Assembly (NCBI GenBank): GCA_963931925.1
Contig: OZ007567.1
Location: forward strand, 90,500,998-90,564,997
Direction of reading: 5' to 3'
Length of the DNA stretch: 64,000 nt
Source of the DNA: Onchidella celtica
Lineage: Eukaryota; Mollusca; Gastropoda; Systellommatophora; Onchidiidae
The position numbers and the translations under genes are program-made. Positions 30,101 through 45,100 of the stretch are shown in pieces. Below the pieces are notes generated by a model. That model was given only the letters and a program-made list of their open reading frames with translations. It was not told the origin of the DNA and did no database searches. Numbering within the stretch: position 1 is the first letter of the stretch; the number at the start of each line of letters is the position of its first letter.

Positions 30101-33100
30101 ATAAATACACTATGAATCAGAAATATACAGGAATTCTGCACATATGGATGATTAGAATAGAGATGCAAATTGGAAGTACTTATACTGTAATACTTTTCCA
30201 TGATACAATTCAGTTGTATTTATAATTTCTCACACATCTTCCTCAAGACAATCACACAAAGACAGTGTGGGATTGACAAAACAAATAAATAATTGATGAC
30301 TAAAAAGTAGACAAACACTTTTTACCTGATACAGACACTGAGCTACATTTGTTTGTGGCAGAGCTTGGTCTTTCCCACTCTGACCATTCATATCTAAACT
30401 CTTTCTTCAACTCTTCCTTCCTTGAGCTGACCTGGGGCTGGCCTGTCACATCACCTTCTTCCATTGAAAACTCATAACTGGTCACGCTACAGGTGCTGAG
30501 TTCCACACAATTTTCACCAAGGCTGGACAAATTACAATGCCAGAAGCGAATTTCACCATCTGAACAGGCTGTGACAAATTGGTAAGGTGAGAAGCATGCA
30601 GGGTAGATTGAAGCTGAGCTCAGATGTCCCCCTGCCACAGTTGCTGAAATGACTTCAACATCATCTGGTAAATCCAGCTCCTGACAGCAAACCTGAAGAA
30701 ATAAGTAAAATCACTGCATGAGCAGCAGCTCTCTCTCTCTACTTTATTTTTAACAAAAACATACGTAACTATTTTGAGAAACTACTTAGAGAATCTATGC
30801 AAGAAACCAAGACATCCATTTCAATTGTAAAAACGTATTTACAAGAAAAATCACATATTAAAAAAAATTTTAAAAATCCAAATGAAATTCGGTTTTACCA
30901 ATGTTGAGAAAATGTTTTCACAGTAAACACAACTCATTCTGTATTTTCATACCTTGGTGGTCTTCACAGACATAGTCATGACCTGATTCGATACGGGACA
31001 TTTGGGATATGATGCTTTATAATCAACTCCATCAGGACTCAGTTCATCATTGTAACTGTCAACAAGTGAACTGTACTGATTCCAGTCATAGTTCCCTGGG
31101 AGACAAAACATGAAATTCTCATGATATGTAATGTACATAGTGACTAGCTATTTGACGTAAATCAAAACTGCAGAAACGCCATTATCTAGCTAGGTTTAGA
31201 ACTGATTCCTCCTTCCACCACAGTCGCAGCCAAATACAACACTTGGACTTAAGTGAGGGCGGATAGATCAATGCAGTTGGTTTCACAATAGCCACCATGC
31301 AGAGCAGAAAAAAGAATGTACACAATGCGCATAGCAAGTGATCAAATTCCTGAACACAACAAAACAAGTGAAAAGAAAGTAGAACTAACTTCTGGTTTAT
31401 TCATAAAATGATCACAATATTTCAATTCCGAGTATTTTGTAAAAGTTATAATTAAAAACTGGAATCCAGAAGAACGAAAACGGAAAAAATGCCGATTGCA
31501 GGAAGTAAAACAAATCGGAATACCGGCCTCGCTAATCGGCACACTGGAATCGCGCCTGTTTCTCACAAAAAAATCAGAATGATTCCGATCAAATCGGAAT
31601 GAGTGGCGTCTCTGCAGATGCAGTAAGAATTTTGCTGAGATGAAAGATTAAGAGTTTCACATTTCACTAATTCATAATTTAAAAAAAAAGAAGTAAAATA
31701 TTTCTACCATTGACACTTTTCTCCACATTAGGCTTGGAGTCAATTGTAATCTTCCACATGTGCAGTGTTGAGCCTCCTCCAGGGGGTTTCTCTAACACAA
31801 CCAAGTAGAAGTTCTCATCAAAAGTGTGCTGACCACTGAGATCCACCACAGCCTCTGTAGCTCCTTCACTTTCTTCTCCAGTGATCAACTGTTCCTGGTA
31901 CACATGCAACAACTGAATGTTCTGCCAGTCCTGGAATATAACAGTATCAGAATCAATTACAATGTTTTGATGTAATTTTATGCACTTCGTCAAGCTGAAT
32001 GAGTGAATCATTTAATCACCATCAACTCTTCAACTACAGCAATTACTGAAACTAAAATTTATGAAAGGTAACTGCTTTTGTACTGCTTACTATTTTCTGA
32101 CTGCATGATAATCAGATCTCTAAATATTCTTGACTCTAATGAAGAAAATCAGCACTACTGGTTCAAACCCTGATCCTGGTGACGAAAAAAAAAGAAAAAG
32201 ATGGGTGACGAACACCGAAAGTCATGACCTTGGTGGCTGGAGTTCTAGATGATGTCAGCAAATTAAAGACTGAAACATCTAATAAAACCAACTCTTCCTC
32301 TGAAGACCATTACCTGTTTCGCTCCACCTGAGAAGTTTTTTACCGCTCAACTGGAAGTTTACCTGTTAGGCTCATCATGATTGCAAAAACACACTTTGCC
32401 TTCTTGCATTATGTCTTTCAACGGAGGAATCTGATCTTTACAAATATGATATTCACCTGCAAAGCATCACTAATGGCATCTAATTCCAATACACAACCAG
32501 GACGAGTTGAGGACTGAAGGGAGACAACATTGAAGAATTCCACAGCTGTTTTCTTTGTGACACTTGGCAAGTCATAGTAGCTAGAACCTGAACTTGTGCT
32601 CACATTAGATAGGCTGGGCTTCTGTAAATAGGTATGGCATTTGAGTCCAAGAATATAAAATGTATAACATAACTTTCACTAAATTACGATTTACTTATGA
32701 TTAAATTCTTTCAGTTAGGGTTTCATTTCCAATTTGAAAAGGTACGAGATTCTTGTGCATTTCAACCCAAACTGTTTCAAGATCACATTATCCATTTCAC
32801 ACTAAGGGTGCACCTCTCTGGCATTTTAGTTTTTGGCACCTATGGAAATTGGACATGTCGTAAATCTTTGAGGAAACAGAGAAACACTTGCATAACACAG
32901 CAAAGACAAAACAATTCTCATTTTAGTTATGGTGTAGAATACTTATCATCACAACATAGAAACCCCATGGACACAGCTGGACGATCTAGATTTTGCAGAT
33001 GACTTGGCACTATTGTCGCACACACACGACCAGATGCAAGCAAAGACTACAGCTCTAAACAAAATTTCAGAATCTATTGGATTGAGGATACATCCCGCGA

Positions 33101-36100
33101 AGTCGAAGGTCCTAAAAATTGTTGCACCCCTAAGCGAACAAGTCACAGTAGGAGATCAACCACTGGAAGATGTAGAGTCCTTCTGCTATCTTGGTAGTAT
33201 CATTGACAATAAGGGAGGAACAGAGGCAGAAGTCAAAGCACGAATTGGAAAGGCACAGGCAGCTTTCACATCCTTAAGCAAGATTTGGAGAACCAAGGAT
33301 ATATCTCTAAAAACAAAGCTGAGGATATTCAACTCGAATGTGAAGTCAGTCCTGTTGTATGGATGTGAGACTTGGAATGCGTCCCAGGCCTGCATAAAGA
33401 GAATCCAAGTTTTCATCAACAGATGTTTGAGGAAGCTACTTAAGATCAGATGGACAGACAAGGTCAGCAATGAAATTGTATGGAAAAGAACAAGACAGAA
33501 CCCAGCCAGAGAGGAAATTGGTAGGAGGCGATGGAGATGGATCGGCCACACTCTCAGGAGGCCAGGAAACAGCATCACGAAGAAGGTATTGGACTGGAAT
33601 CCCCAGGGCAAGAGATCAAGAGGAAGGCCGCGCGGAACGTGGAGAAGAGCCAGAGAAAATGATGTGCAACGAAGCGGAAAGACTTGGAATAATGTAAAGA
33701 GGCTGGCCCATGATAGAGAGGGATGGAAGGTGTTTGTTGGTGGCCTATACCCTGATCCAGGGTGAGAAAGGCAATGATGATGATGACAACATAGAAAATG
33801 TGCTAAAATGCTTTGTTTCCACTGATGCTTTTACCATTCCAAGATTGGCTATAAAAAAAAAAACCCTGTATCTTCACATTAAATGACAATCAACACTTGG
33901 CCAGAGATGCAAGATACCACTTACGGCCTCTGTATATGCTGATTTTTCCATAAGCAAACTTCTGGCATCAATGACTGCCTGAAAGAGACGCAGGCACTGA
34001 CCATCTGAGGCAACAAAAAGAGCACTGGGACTGTTACTGTAAGAACCAAGGCTTGTGCTGAAAGATAAAGCAAAGATTTCTCTTTAAATGATGAAAGCTG
34101 TGGGTCTCTTGTGTTTCATTGGTTTCCACTTAAAAGAGCTGGTGCTGTAAAGATGAGTATCAGACACTTTCAATCTTCAGAGAAGTGAATTTATTGTCAT
34201 CAACTTAGTCTTAGTGTTTGCTTACAAAGTCATTGCACAATGTGAAAGCAATTAACCTAAACGTGCAGAAACTGTTATTAATTGTTTACTGTTGTCAGAG
34301 AATGCAGTTTAATTGGAGAACAATTGTAATTACAGTAATTTAATGTCTGCCATCCAAATTACATAACACATTTATTACAGCAGTGTGCCATACTAGCTCC
34401 AGACTTCTAATATGCCGCTGACAACATTGAAGACACAGTGGCAGTAAAATCTTGAGCCCTTCTCTCACTCCAAACATACTCAGTAAAGTAAGAAATTTTC
34501 GGCTGGAATCATTTTTCAATTCTAACATGCTTGATCTTTAGACAGAAAGATTTAGTTCCTAGTTTGCTCCCATGGAACAGTGTACTCGAAGTTACCTGTA
34601 CCTGTTGTGTGTGTACACATAATATGAGAATTGGAGAATTGTGAATTAATTCCAACCCAAACCACAAAAAGTTCAGTCATAGTAGTAAAGGACAATACTG
34701 CCACAACCATAACACAACAGCCCACTAGGTGCCCAACACCATTTTTCTTAGGTAATATAGATTAGACTACAGAACCCAAATTCACTACTTTTCTTATAAC
34801 TTACAGCTGGCTATTCCTGCACAAGGTTATGAAAAAGAGTGGTATGATTTCCTTGATGCTGTTTTGCTAATGCATGACAACTTACTTTAGTGTACAATGA
34901 TTTACCTACTTTTATTTTGGTTTATGAAATTTCTGATCAAGACTGATCCTACATCCTTAGTATAATCAAAGATACTAGATATGATAACATGAGACATCCC
35001 CTTCCTCGTGCTTCTTAAAAAATCATGCACGTCTCATCAGTGGCCCCGCTACTATAGGAACCCCGAGTCAGCGCCTCATACACTGCATTTGCATAGAAAT
35101 ATGACACAACACCGACAGGTTTTGCTTCCAAAGGTATTTTCAACATCAAGTTATTAAAACCTAAATTACAATGAGTGTCTCCTCAAAACAAAAGGCCAGT
35201 GAGGGAAAAGACAAGGGGGGAGAGAGAGAGAGATAGAGATTTTTCATCCACATCTGTCCTATCTTATTCTAAAAAAATATTAACTAGATCTATCTTCAGT
35301 ATGATAGTAAGTTAATATTGTTACACTGCTACCACATTTGAAAGAGAAAAAAATGGCCAAATGTTTCCCACAACGAATTCAGTTGAAATAACAGACAGTG
35401 ACTTCTATCGAGGTCTGGGGTGATCCTTGAAAATCGAACAAAACCCAGCATTCTCTCTCTTTGGCCAAGTAAATTATGCCACTGTCCACACATTCGGTGC
35501 TAAGTACTAGTGCGAAATCCAAGAACACAAAACGTCCAAGCTGTCCCATCTTATTGTATCTGGTAACTTTGGTATAATTAATAGAAAATCAAGGCATTGT
35601 TATTAGTTTATGGATTCAAGAATGGCCACATCTAGCTAAGCTGAAAAAAGCTTGGATGGTAAGTCTAACAATAAATCTACTTAAAGGTTCTTCCTCTGGC
35701 AAGTTCTGTATTCCAGATCTGGCTGGTAGTGTGTACCGTGGATACCATTTCTATTTTATCACTTCACCAACAGCGGGATCCAAAAGACCAAATGAGGAAG
35801 ACAGATACATCACAAAAGCATTCACTGTTTTTGCTTTGTCTGGGTTTCTTCTGTCCGTCCTTCTACATAAGAGCTGTGACAGAGGATTCTCAATACTGTC
35901 TTCCTGGAGGGACTGAGGAGAGCACCTATACTGTAAAGGGACCTAGTTTTCATATCACTTATGTTCAATGCTGCACCCAAAAATTGCCTCAGAATGTTCT
36001 TTCTGCAGCATCACAGACTTCACAGATAAAGGCATATTGATGAAATTTATTGGAAAAAATCTGAGGGGCTTACAAACCAAAACAACAAAAGTGTAATGGA

Positions 36101-39100
36101 AGGATAACTGACAAGAGCAATAAAACACCAAAGGTCTGGCACAATGTCCAGTAACTCTAGGAATTTGTTAAAAATTTTACATAACAGTATGAGGACAATG
36201 TTGATATCTCCAATTGAGCAGCAGGTAAGCAACAAAAGAACAACATCAAAGCAAACAGCAATTATGCCACTATATATCATAATTTGATCATCAAAAAAAA
36301 AAAAAAACTGAAAGAAAGTAAATATCCACATTATATTGGTATAACCTGTACAGAAGCCTACTGTTTATGACTACTGTCTTTTCAAAGATATACTGAGCCA
36401 GGTATGACAGAAAGTAAATATCCACATTATATTGGTATAATCTGGACAGAAGCGTACTGTTTATGACTACTGTCTTTCCAAATATATACTGAGTCAGGTA
36501 TGACTTGGACCTTGTACAAAAGAAAAGTCGGACATTTTTTTTCCTCCAATCTTAGGCCACCTTGTTGCTTACATTCTTAGACAATGACTGTATTGTAGAA
36601 GTTTACTGTCTCATCACTGAACACATGTATGCTGCCAAGCGCTGAAGGATCCTTTTAAGTGTGGATGTGTTTGGCCAATGACAACAGCAGAAGGAATTGG
36701 ATTGCACAGAAAACATTGATGCAAATACTTCAACATGAACATCCTGAGAAACAGAAGGCCCCAGTGAAAACTCTTTTGATCTATACCAAAAAAACTTGAG
36801 CCACTAAAAGAAAAGAACACAGCTGTCTTTAAAGTTCGATAGTTGCAAATGTCAAATACACCACCAAAAGATATAACAATTTCATCTCTTGTTAAAGACA
36901 TATAGGTACGGGATATTTGATATGGGTCATCTTTTTCACTGCTTGGGTATCTGTGAAAAAGACCTTACTGGTAGTTAAGGATAGGAATCCCCAAAGAATT
37001 CGGTATTTAAAAAATGCAATAAATTCAAGCAGTATTTATGAACAAAAATAGATTTAAGAAAATAAAAATGCAAGTAGATGTTTATAAAACACGTGCTGTT
37101 GATGAAAAAAAGGAATCTCTCAAAATTTGCTCATCATTATGACACTGTTTTCTTCCACAAGAGTCATGTTAGCTCTTCAAATTACAATATTTGAATAATT
37201 TACACATTCCATTAAAAAAAAAAAGGTGCTCAAATGCAATATTTCATACGGTCAAGAAAAGATGTGTTTTCTTCTTTTAAGTGAATTTTTAGTGCAATTT
37301 CTCTCGACCACATTTAAAAACAGCAGGAATCCCACAGAATTTTTTAGAATCAGAACACCCGTAACATTTAAATTGGCTACCAAAGCTGGGAATGTCTGCT
37401 TTTGAAATGCAAATATTTCATAAAGAAATTGATCACAATGAACAACAACATATAACACTTCCATGGTTTATGGTTAAAGCATACTAGTAGAAACACCAAT
37501 TGTTTTTGGAAATTTATGACCCCATCATTTTTAGGCAAAATCAAAATGTAACCAAGCCAGAAAAGCAACATAAACAGCTGTACCAATATTTTGAAACTAC
37601 CCATATCTCCCAATTGCTAAATCAAACTGACCCACATCTATTATCTGGTATCTAAACCCAGTTGTGTGCTACTGATGATTTGATTTAAATAAATAAATAA
37701 AGTTTAAAAATTCCCTTTCTATGCTTATCTCTAAATCCAAGTTTACTTCAAAACAGAAGGCCACTCACTGGTAAGCCTAAGCGAACAGCACAAAGGTGAA
37801 CAAACTCAGTCAGCAGGCATTTGTGCATGGGATTATAATCATACAGGATGTCTTTGGTACAAACAGAAATATTCAGCACAATGGTATTCTTTATTTTATG
37901 CATTTGATTCATCTAAAAAATCTGAAAAACTTCATGCACAGTGTTTGTTAAAATATGACCTATACAAACAAAGAGCAGAAAAGTATTAAAAGTCGCATTA
38001 ACATACATATGCTACAGGATCAATTTCATGTGCAACAAAACTCTGAAGCTTTTACACGCCTTCTGGTTTTATCATCATGTCCCCTTTAAAACTTTCTTGA
38101 CGATGGTGAAGTTTAATTGTATAGACTGATTCTGGCTGGGCAACTGTGACCGCTGACCTTCCAAACCACAAATGACTAAAAATGATCTCAGACAAAACAA
38201 TGCAGTAGAAATGCAGGGGCTAGATTAACAGTGAAGCTCATTATGACCACCACTCTGAATGGATCAGAAACGGTCAGTGTGGTAACTTAAGCGAAAAAGT
38301 ATTGCTGCTGGTACAGTAGTTTACAAGTACAGTTTAACTACCTGATATAGAGGAAACGTTTTTTTTTTAACAAAGGAGGTTATTCTGACTGGACTACTAG
38401 AATTATCCAATGATAATCATGCTCAGTCAAAGCAGTATGAGTTCTGAATCCTGAGTTGTACTTAAGTATTTGAAGAAAAAAAAAGGGAAGAAAAGCTGCT
38501 ATCTGATATCAACATATTAATTATTTGTTCTTCACATTTAGTATAGACAACAATGATTATGTTTGTGAGTACTGTGTTTTTTTAGTACAATGAAGAAAAA
38601 CCAAAAAACGTAAAAATGGCATCAATGCAAAAAGATCAGGCCTGCACATGCTTGAAACGAGGTATTAACAAATGAAAATACCTGCTCATTATCATGATGA
38701 ATAGACAAGTCAGACAGGCCTTGGCCACAAAACTCTTGTGAAGCCCGATCCCCTGTGATGTGACTTGTTCTTGAAAACCACTCTTTTGCTAATTCAAAAT
38801 CATTCCATTGTAACTATTGTCATTCATTAAATCCTTTGGAGGTAAGTACAATTGTCCAGCCAATTTAATTCCATCCAGTGCCTCATTAGCTCTTACAATG
38901 TACGTATCAAACTGGCGTCTTCATTCCAATGACGGCATAGTCTTTTCTTTCTGGACCTTCTTTCTAATTTATATTTGTGAATGTTTCTATATAAACCTGT
39001 ATCACAGAACTGAGTAGGTTCTAGACTCATGCAAACTTTCATCTGTACTGGAATATAGGAAGCTGACATGAGTGATGGTAAAAAATAAAAAGTTAAGACC

Positions 39101-42100
39101 TCAGGTTTCAAATTTAACCCTTGTCTAAATTTTTATTCATCTGCAGGATGAAAGAATGCCTAGTGAAGCTTTTCATTTGTTTAAAACTGAAGTAGATCCA
39201 GATTCCTTTAAGTTAATCCATTGCAATGACACCTTTTAGAAAGTTACAGATAACTGAGAAATGGTACACCTTTTCAGCATCAAAATGAGAGGGGGACAAG
39301 GAATGAATAAGGAAAAGGATAAACAAAATAGCAAAGTCAAGCCCTATCCATTTTTACCACTTATTTACAAACCTGTTGTTAAATGGTTGGGTGGAAAATA
39401 TGAGAAAACTGAAATTCAAAGAGGGGGCAAACAAATACGAATTAGTTAGGATTATTAACTTTGCACCACTCTCCTCTCAACATTCACTTTAATGACACAA
39501 TTTTCCTTTTCATATCAATCAGAAACATGCAATAATTTATGTCCTAGGATTTCCGTAGCAGTCAAGTTTTTAGGGGAAGAAGGAAAAACAAAATACAACA
39601 AATTATGACGCAGAGAGCCACACGTTAGTAAATCAATATAAAGGGGATTAATTCTGATTAGGGGACATATTCAGTAGAGCTCTGCCAGGAAACACTTTTT
39701 TTTTTCTTTTAAATTTTAAAATCCAACTCAAATTTTAAAATAAATTGTTAAAACCAAGTAGTTTTAACAATAAAACAAAAAAACACAAAAAAAAAACTGA
39801 GCAAGACAAGTCCAAGACAAGTCACTAAATCTCAAATCAGGAAAGAGAGGGGCACATGCGCTGTACAGCTCTGTACAGTTTTAGATCTTTGTTATGGCAC
39901 TGGTGTGAGTAATGTACAAACGTATGTCTTGAAATGAACTTAAATTGTTCATTCAGACAAATGAATGATGAGACCTGGTGTTATCTTTCACTGAACATAT
40001 TTATTACAACATCATAACTTAGGCTGATTACCTATGGAGCTGTGTAATGTTACAGCTGTTCTCATTTTGAAATACAAGTAAGTTGTGATTATAAAGATTT
40101 TTCATGAACAATGTAATGTCAAAACAAAAATAAAACTTGCAGAAAAACATAAAACTGGATAACCAAAGAATAATTTCAAATTTCATTCTAACTGCAAATA
40201 CAATAAGATATGTCCTTTACTCCACAAATCCATATGGATTAATGTTGAAAAAAACAAAACAAACAAAAACCAAAAACAAACCAATACTCTGAAGTTTCTT
40301 CACTTGAAAAACAGCTTGAAGCCATTGATATCAAAACAAATGAAATCACTTATATGAGCATCATCACCCCTCGTGTTTATCGTAAAAACTGTCCTCATCA
40401 TTTCCACCTCAAAAATACAAAACCGAAGTCCCACAAGTTGCTATAACTTGTGTGATTAAAATTGTGAAAAGAAGATAAGCTTTTCCAGAGCTTTGCAACG
40501 AAAAATTGTAATTTACTGCAAGTGAAGATCAGAACAAGAAATTTGTGAATTTGGTATATATGTACACAATTTTTCTTTTTCTTTAACAAACTCTGCTGAG
40601 TAAATTTGTTCAAAATACTAATGAATTTAAAATACTATTAAAATTTTGTCATATGTACAAGAAAACACCCTCTTACCCCTGAACTTCAAGATAAATGTAT
40701 GCAAATTTGACAGAAACTCGCTGTGCAGTATTAATGGGTGAGGAGCTGTTGTTGCCATTACTCTCTTGCTTATCTAGAACACTTGACTTCTTTCTAGTTC
40801 ATCAGTGTAAGACTAAAATAAAATAATTACTGGTACTTCCCTAATTTAAATTTCAAAGGCTACTTGTCAAATTCTTCAAACTATAATTTTCCACGTATGC
40901 TGATTTCTCTTTGAAAGGCTGGTGGAAGACATATATTTCAAAATAAACCTCCAGCTATATTAATTTTTCCAGTATTCTTCCACAGACTGATGACGAAGTT
41001 TTTAATTTCCCAAATCTTTAAGACCATGGAACTTGGAATAACTAAACACTGTACACTGATAACTTGAGTAAACTGACTTTCCTCTACATATCCTGTGTTT
41101 AATCTTTCAGTTGCCAACTGACTTTCTTCTGAATATCCTAAATTTTATCTTCCAGTTGCTATGAAAGATATTGCTTTTTGGCTTAATTTAAGGATATATG
41201 AATTGTTTTCCCATAAAAAAAAAATCGGCTCAAGATTATGATGTAAATCTGCACTGGATAGGCACACTATTAATTACTTGTAAGGCCAAACTAATCACAA
41301 TAAAGTAACAACTCCAAGAGAGAAAGATCTTAAAAATGTATTTTTGCTGATAGCCAAACATCTACTATATTCTAAAAGCACTTCTCACTTCTGAACACAC
41401 ACAAAACAGCCTCTTTTTTTTTTTAAGACAGCCAAATGCAAAGAAAGACTTCCACAAAGCTTAAAGCATTCATGCACTTTGTTAATTTCAATCTATGTAT
41501 CACATATATGGCTTTAGAATCTAATTCTTTGCTACACTACCATTGCATTTCAAGATGATTAGTTGGAGAAGCTGAGCTTCAGCTAGGTGGTATCACACAA
41601 GATGTAACTTTACTAAACAAAAAAACAAACTATAAGAATTTCTAAAATAATAACTGCGTACCTCGGTAAGAGGGTGGGTACCCAAGCTACACTGGTAAAG
41701 GCAGACTGGTGTGAGTTGTTTATACGACACAGTTCTGTTATGCCCCCAGACTTCGATAGCGGACCAACCGGTACAACTTGCCACAGGATCATTTCACTGC
41801 AGAATGTTGGGCCGACCTGCTCCACATCAGGTGTTTCTGTAATATACAAGAGTTAGAAATGTAACAACGAGCAAATAATAAGTAAGCTTACATTACAATA
41901 GGTGTGTCAGTTGAAAAATCAGCTCATTCCATAGGCTAGCAGTTCTCTTGTTTCTCGGGGACCTCAGCTGAGGGCTGTTGGCCCCCTGTTCTTGATTCCT
42001 TTCTGGTTTGTTGTTCTTTTGCTTCATTTTCTATTCCTTCTTTCTTGTTCTTGTTTCTTGTCTTTCGTGTCTTTAGTGGACACCAGATAGTTTAGCCACA

Positions 42101-45100
42101 AGAATAAGAAGCAGGAGGAGGACAGGCCATACATATTCCTAACTCCCAGCCTCAAATATATTTTATGAAAACTCCCGTAAAACATTTTATGCATTATATA
42201 TTAAAACAAATTTTGTTCACCGCACCGTCGGTGCAGGTCAACAGTGTCAAGATCATTCCTTCCACAGCATGAAAATATTAGGGATCTGCTTTCTAAACGT
42301 TCATTTTTTTCCATGGGTTTTCACACAATGCCTTTAACTACATTCACTTCTGAATATCAGGAAGCAAATAAAAAATGTTTCCAGTTATAAAATTTTTCCT
42401 TCTCTTATTATCTGGAAAAGTAATTCAGAAAACTGTCTTTATCTATTTAAACGAGAGAAAAAAAAACAGACAAGAAAAAAGAAATGACTGTATCCAGAAA
42501 TATAATACATGACATAATCAAGTAATAACCTGCAGTGGCCGAGCTGGTTTCTTGTTGGCCCGACTGGAGCAAATAAAAAATGTTTCCAGTTATAAAATTT
42601 TTTCTCCTCTTATTATCTGGAAAAGAAATTCAGAAAACTGTCTTTATCTATTTAAACGAGAGAAAAAAAAACAGACAAGAAAAAGGAAATGACTGTATCC
42701 AGAAATATAATGCATGACATAATCAAGTAATAACCTGCAGTGGCCGAGCTGGTTTCTTGTTGGCCCGACTGGGGGGAGCCCATGTTGAGACTGTCAAATC
42801 CACCTGATTCACTGGAGGGCAAGTTGTGGTGGGATGTTGTCAACATGAGTGGAAGAACAGGGTGGCATGCAGCAAAGTTGGTGCGAAAACGATGACCACA
42901 AGCTCGGGCAGAGTGAGACACACTAACTATATTCTGGAACTTGGTCTTTTCAGCAAAGCTCACCTAAAATAAGCAAAATTGTTGAGACACACTGTTTCAT
43001 TACAAATACATACCAAAAACAAAAACACCGACTCAATAAAATCCACTAAACTGAAGTAAAATCGCTGACTGGAAATTAAAATTATTACTGATGACATAAG
43101 TATGCAAACCGCTTGCTTAAAACCATTCCAAAATCAAAAAATGAAAGATTCAATCTCATATTTACCTGCCACTGATTCAGTGTACCGTTGTTATGCTTTG
43201 TGACCATGTGTATGCTAGGAACTAACATCTTTGACCCTTTGTTTCCATAGTTGGTTGCCGACTTGCTATGGCGACTGATTTCTTCATCATCCATCATACT
43301 TTCATTCATTTGCATGGCTGACTTGAAGTCCATTTTATTGTAATTGCAGTACATGAGCAAGTTGCTGGCCATGCTCCGAGCATCTGGAATAGGAAATGCT
43401 CGAGGCAGGCGGGATGAAAAACTAGCTTGAGCTTGGTGAAAGGTAAAAGGTGTACTCTCATCTAGATGATCAATCAGCCTGGAAAATCAGAAACAGATAT
43501 TTAGAATCAGTTGTTTCATAAAACATAAAACACAACATGCAAAATTATATATAAAGTACTTCATTCATCTTTTACGAAATGAAGACTGTTTTTGTACAAG
43601 TTGTATTATAACTTTGCAACCTGATGACAGTAACAAGGTTTTCTCTTTCTCCTGCAATTCAACAACAATACTTGCAACAATTTGTTTCATAACAAATTTG
43701 TTTTTTTGTACTACAAATTTTAACATTACAGATTTGACAATATCTGCTTCAGACGAGGTGAAATGTACCAACCACACAAGGAAACTGCCATCCACTGGGT
43801 GAATACTGAACACATAATCTGGACTACTGTGCCAGTCAAGCAGCAATGCATCAATCTTGCGATCAAGACGGTCAATAACACCAGACTGAAGTAGATGAAT
43901 CTGAAATCATGGAACATTGTATTCTTAACTAAGCAAATCTTTATGGTTGAGAAGTCATGCAATTATAAATCTCGCATCAACTGAATACAATGGTGAGTCT
44001 AGAACACATTTCCTCATAAAAAGCTTTTTTTTTTTTTTTTTTTTTTTTACAAAATAGAAAAATGATCTGAGGTAAGAAATCGTCCTGAAAAGATGACCTA
44101 ATATATGAACCACAGCAGTTTTCAGAAGATGCAAAATCAAACAATGATTTCAATGTGACTTGCAATTAAAAAAAAAACATCCTTGCCAGGCCATTTGAAT
44201 GGATTTCAGGTACTAAATTCTTTCTGCTTCTTTAAATTACAACCGTTATTTATGCTGCAATTTGTTTTTATTATTTTACCAAATGTGCAGAGTGACTTGT
44301 TCATGAGTCACAGTACAAACCACTAAGGACTTTTCATAAGTTTTTAAAGGTCAAATGCCCTGATGCTGCAACAAGTAATTGCACTTATAACTTTTCAGCA
44401 ATTATCGACAAATCCAGAGATTTTAAGTTGTATTAATATTTACAGGAAACTCTGGTGGGGGCTCCTCTTCTCTTTGCTGATCTTCATTTGAGGAGAAACT
44501 GGAATGTTGGGTGTTCATGTCATTTGAATGTCCTTTTCTAGCACTTGACTGAGACTTGGATTTTGACCTCTCAACTGGGCCTGGAGAATGAAGAACAATG
44601 AAAACATGTTTATGAAGAATGACCTGTATCATCAAGTTCTGGAGCTCTAAAAAATTATTCTAAATACGATATTATTGTTAGCCTCTTTTTTGCAGGTCAA
44701 CACTGAAATAACAGGATATAGCAACAAAACTAAATAAAGATTAAAGATAGCTGAGGTAATCTCTTCTCAAGTTTTCGTTTCTCAGGTTTTAAACAAAAGA
44801 CAACCATGGGTCATTCTCTGGCAAATTGTGTTTCATTAACCCTTTATACAAATGTAAGGCTGTATTTATAAGTTGCCCTTGCTAAAAGCAACACCAAAAA
44901 ACTATCATTGCTCTTTTGCCAAAATCTCTTGCAAATGTCAGGAGGACTTTTCAAAAATGAAATTAAACTCATACTCACTTTCATCACCCTCATCATCATC
45001 TTCTTCTTCTGACTCAACATCACTGAGAGTCTGGTTGGGAGTGGAAGATTGATGGTATCCCCCACCCTCTTCTGCTATCAGCCTCTGATGCAACTCTTGC

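Noticed and set aside
32159..32180. ggttcaaaccctgatcc resembling a tRNA B-box
   Set aside because: No acceptor stem or A-box at the right distance; a chance match.
43565..43772. Open frame continuing past exon 12 (VHFTSSEAD...)
   Set aside because: Family homology breaks off at the conserved Trp and resumes exactly in exon 13; the extension reads as intron.
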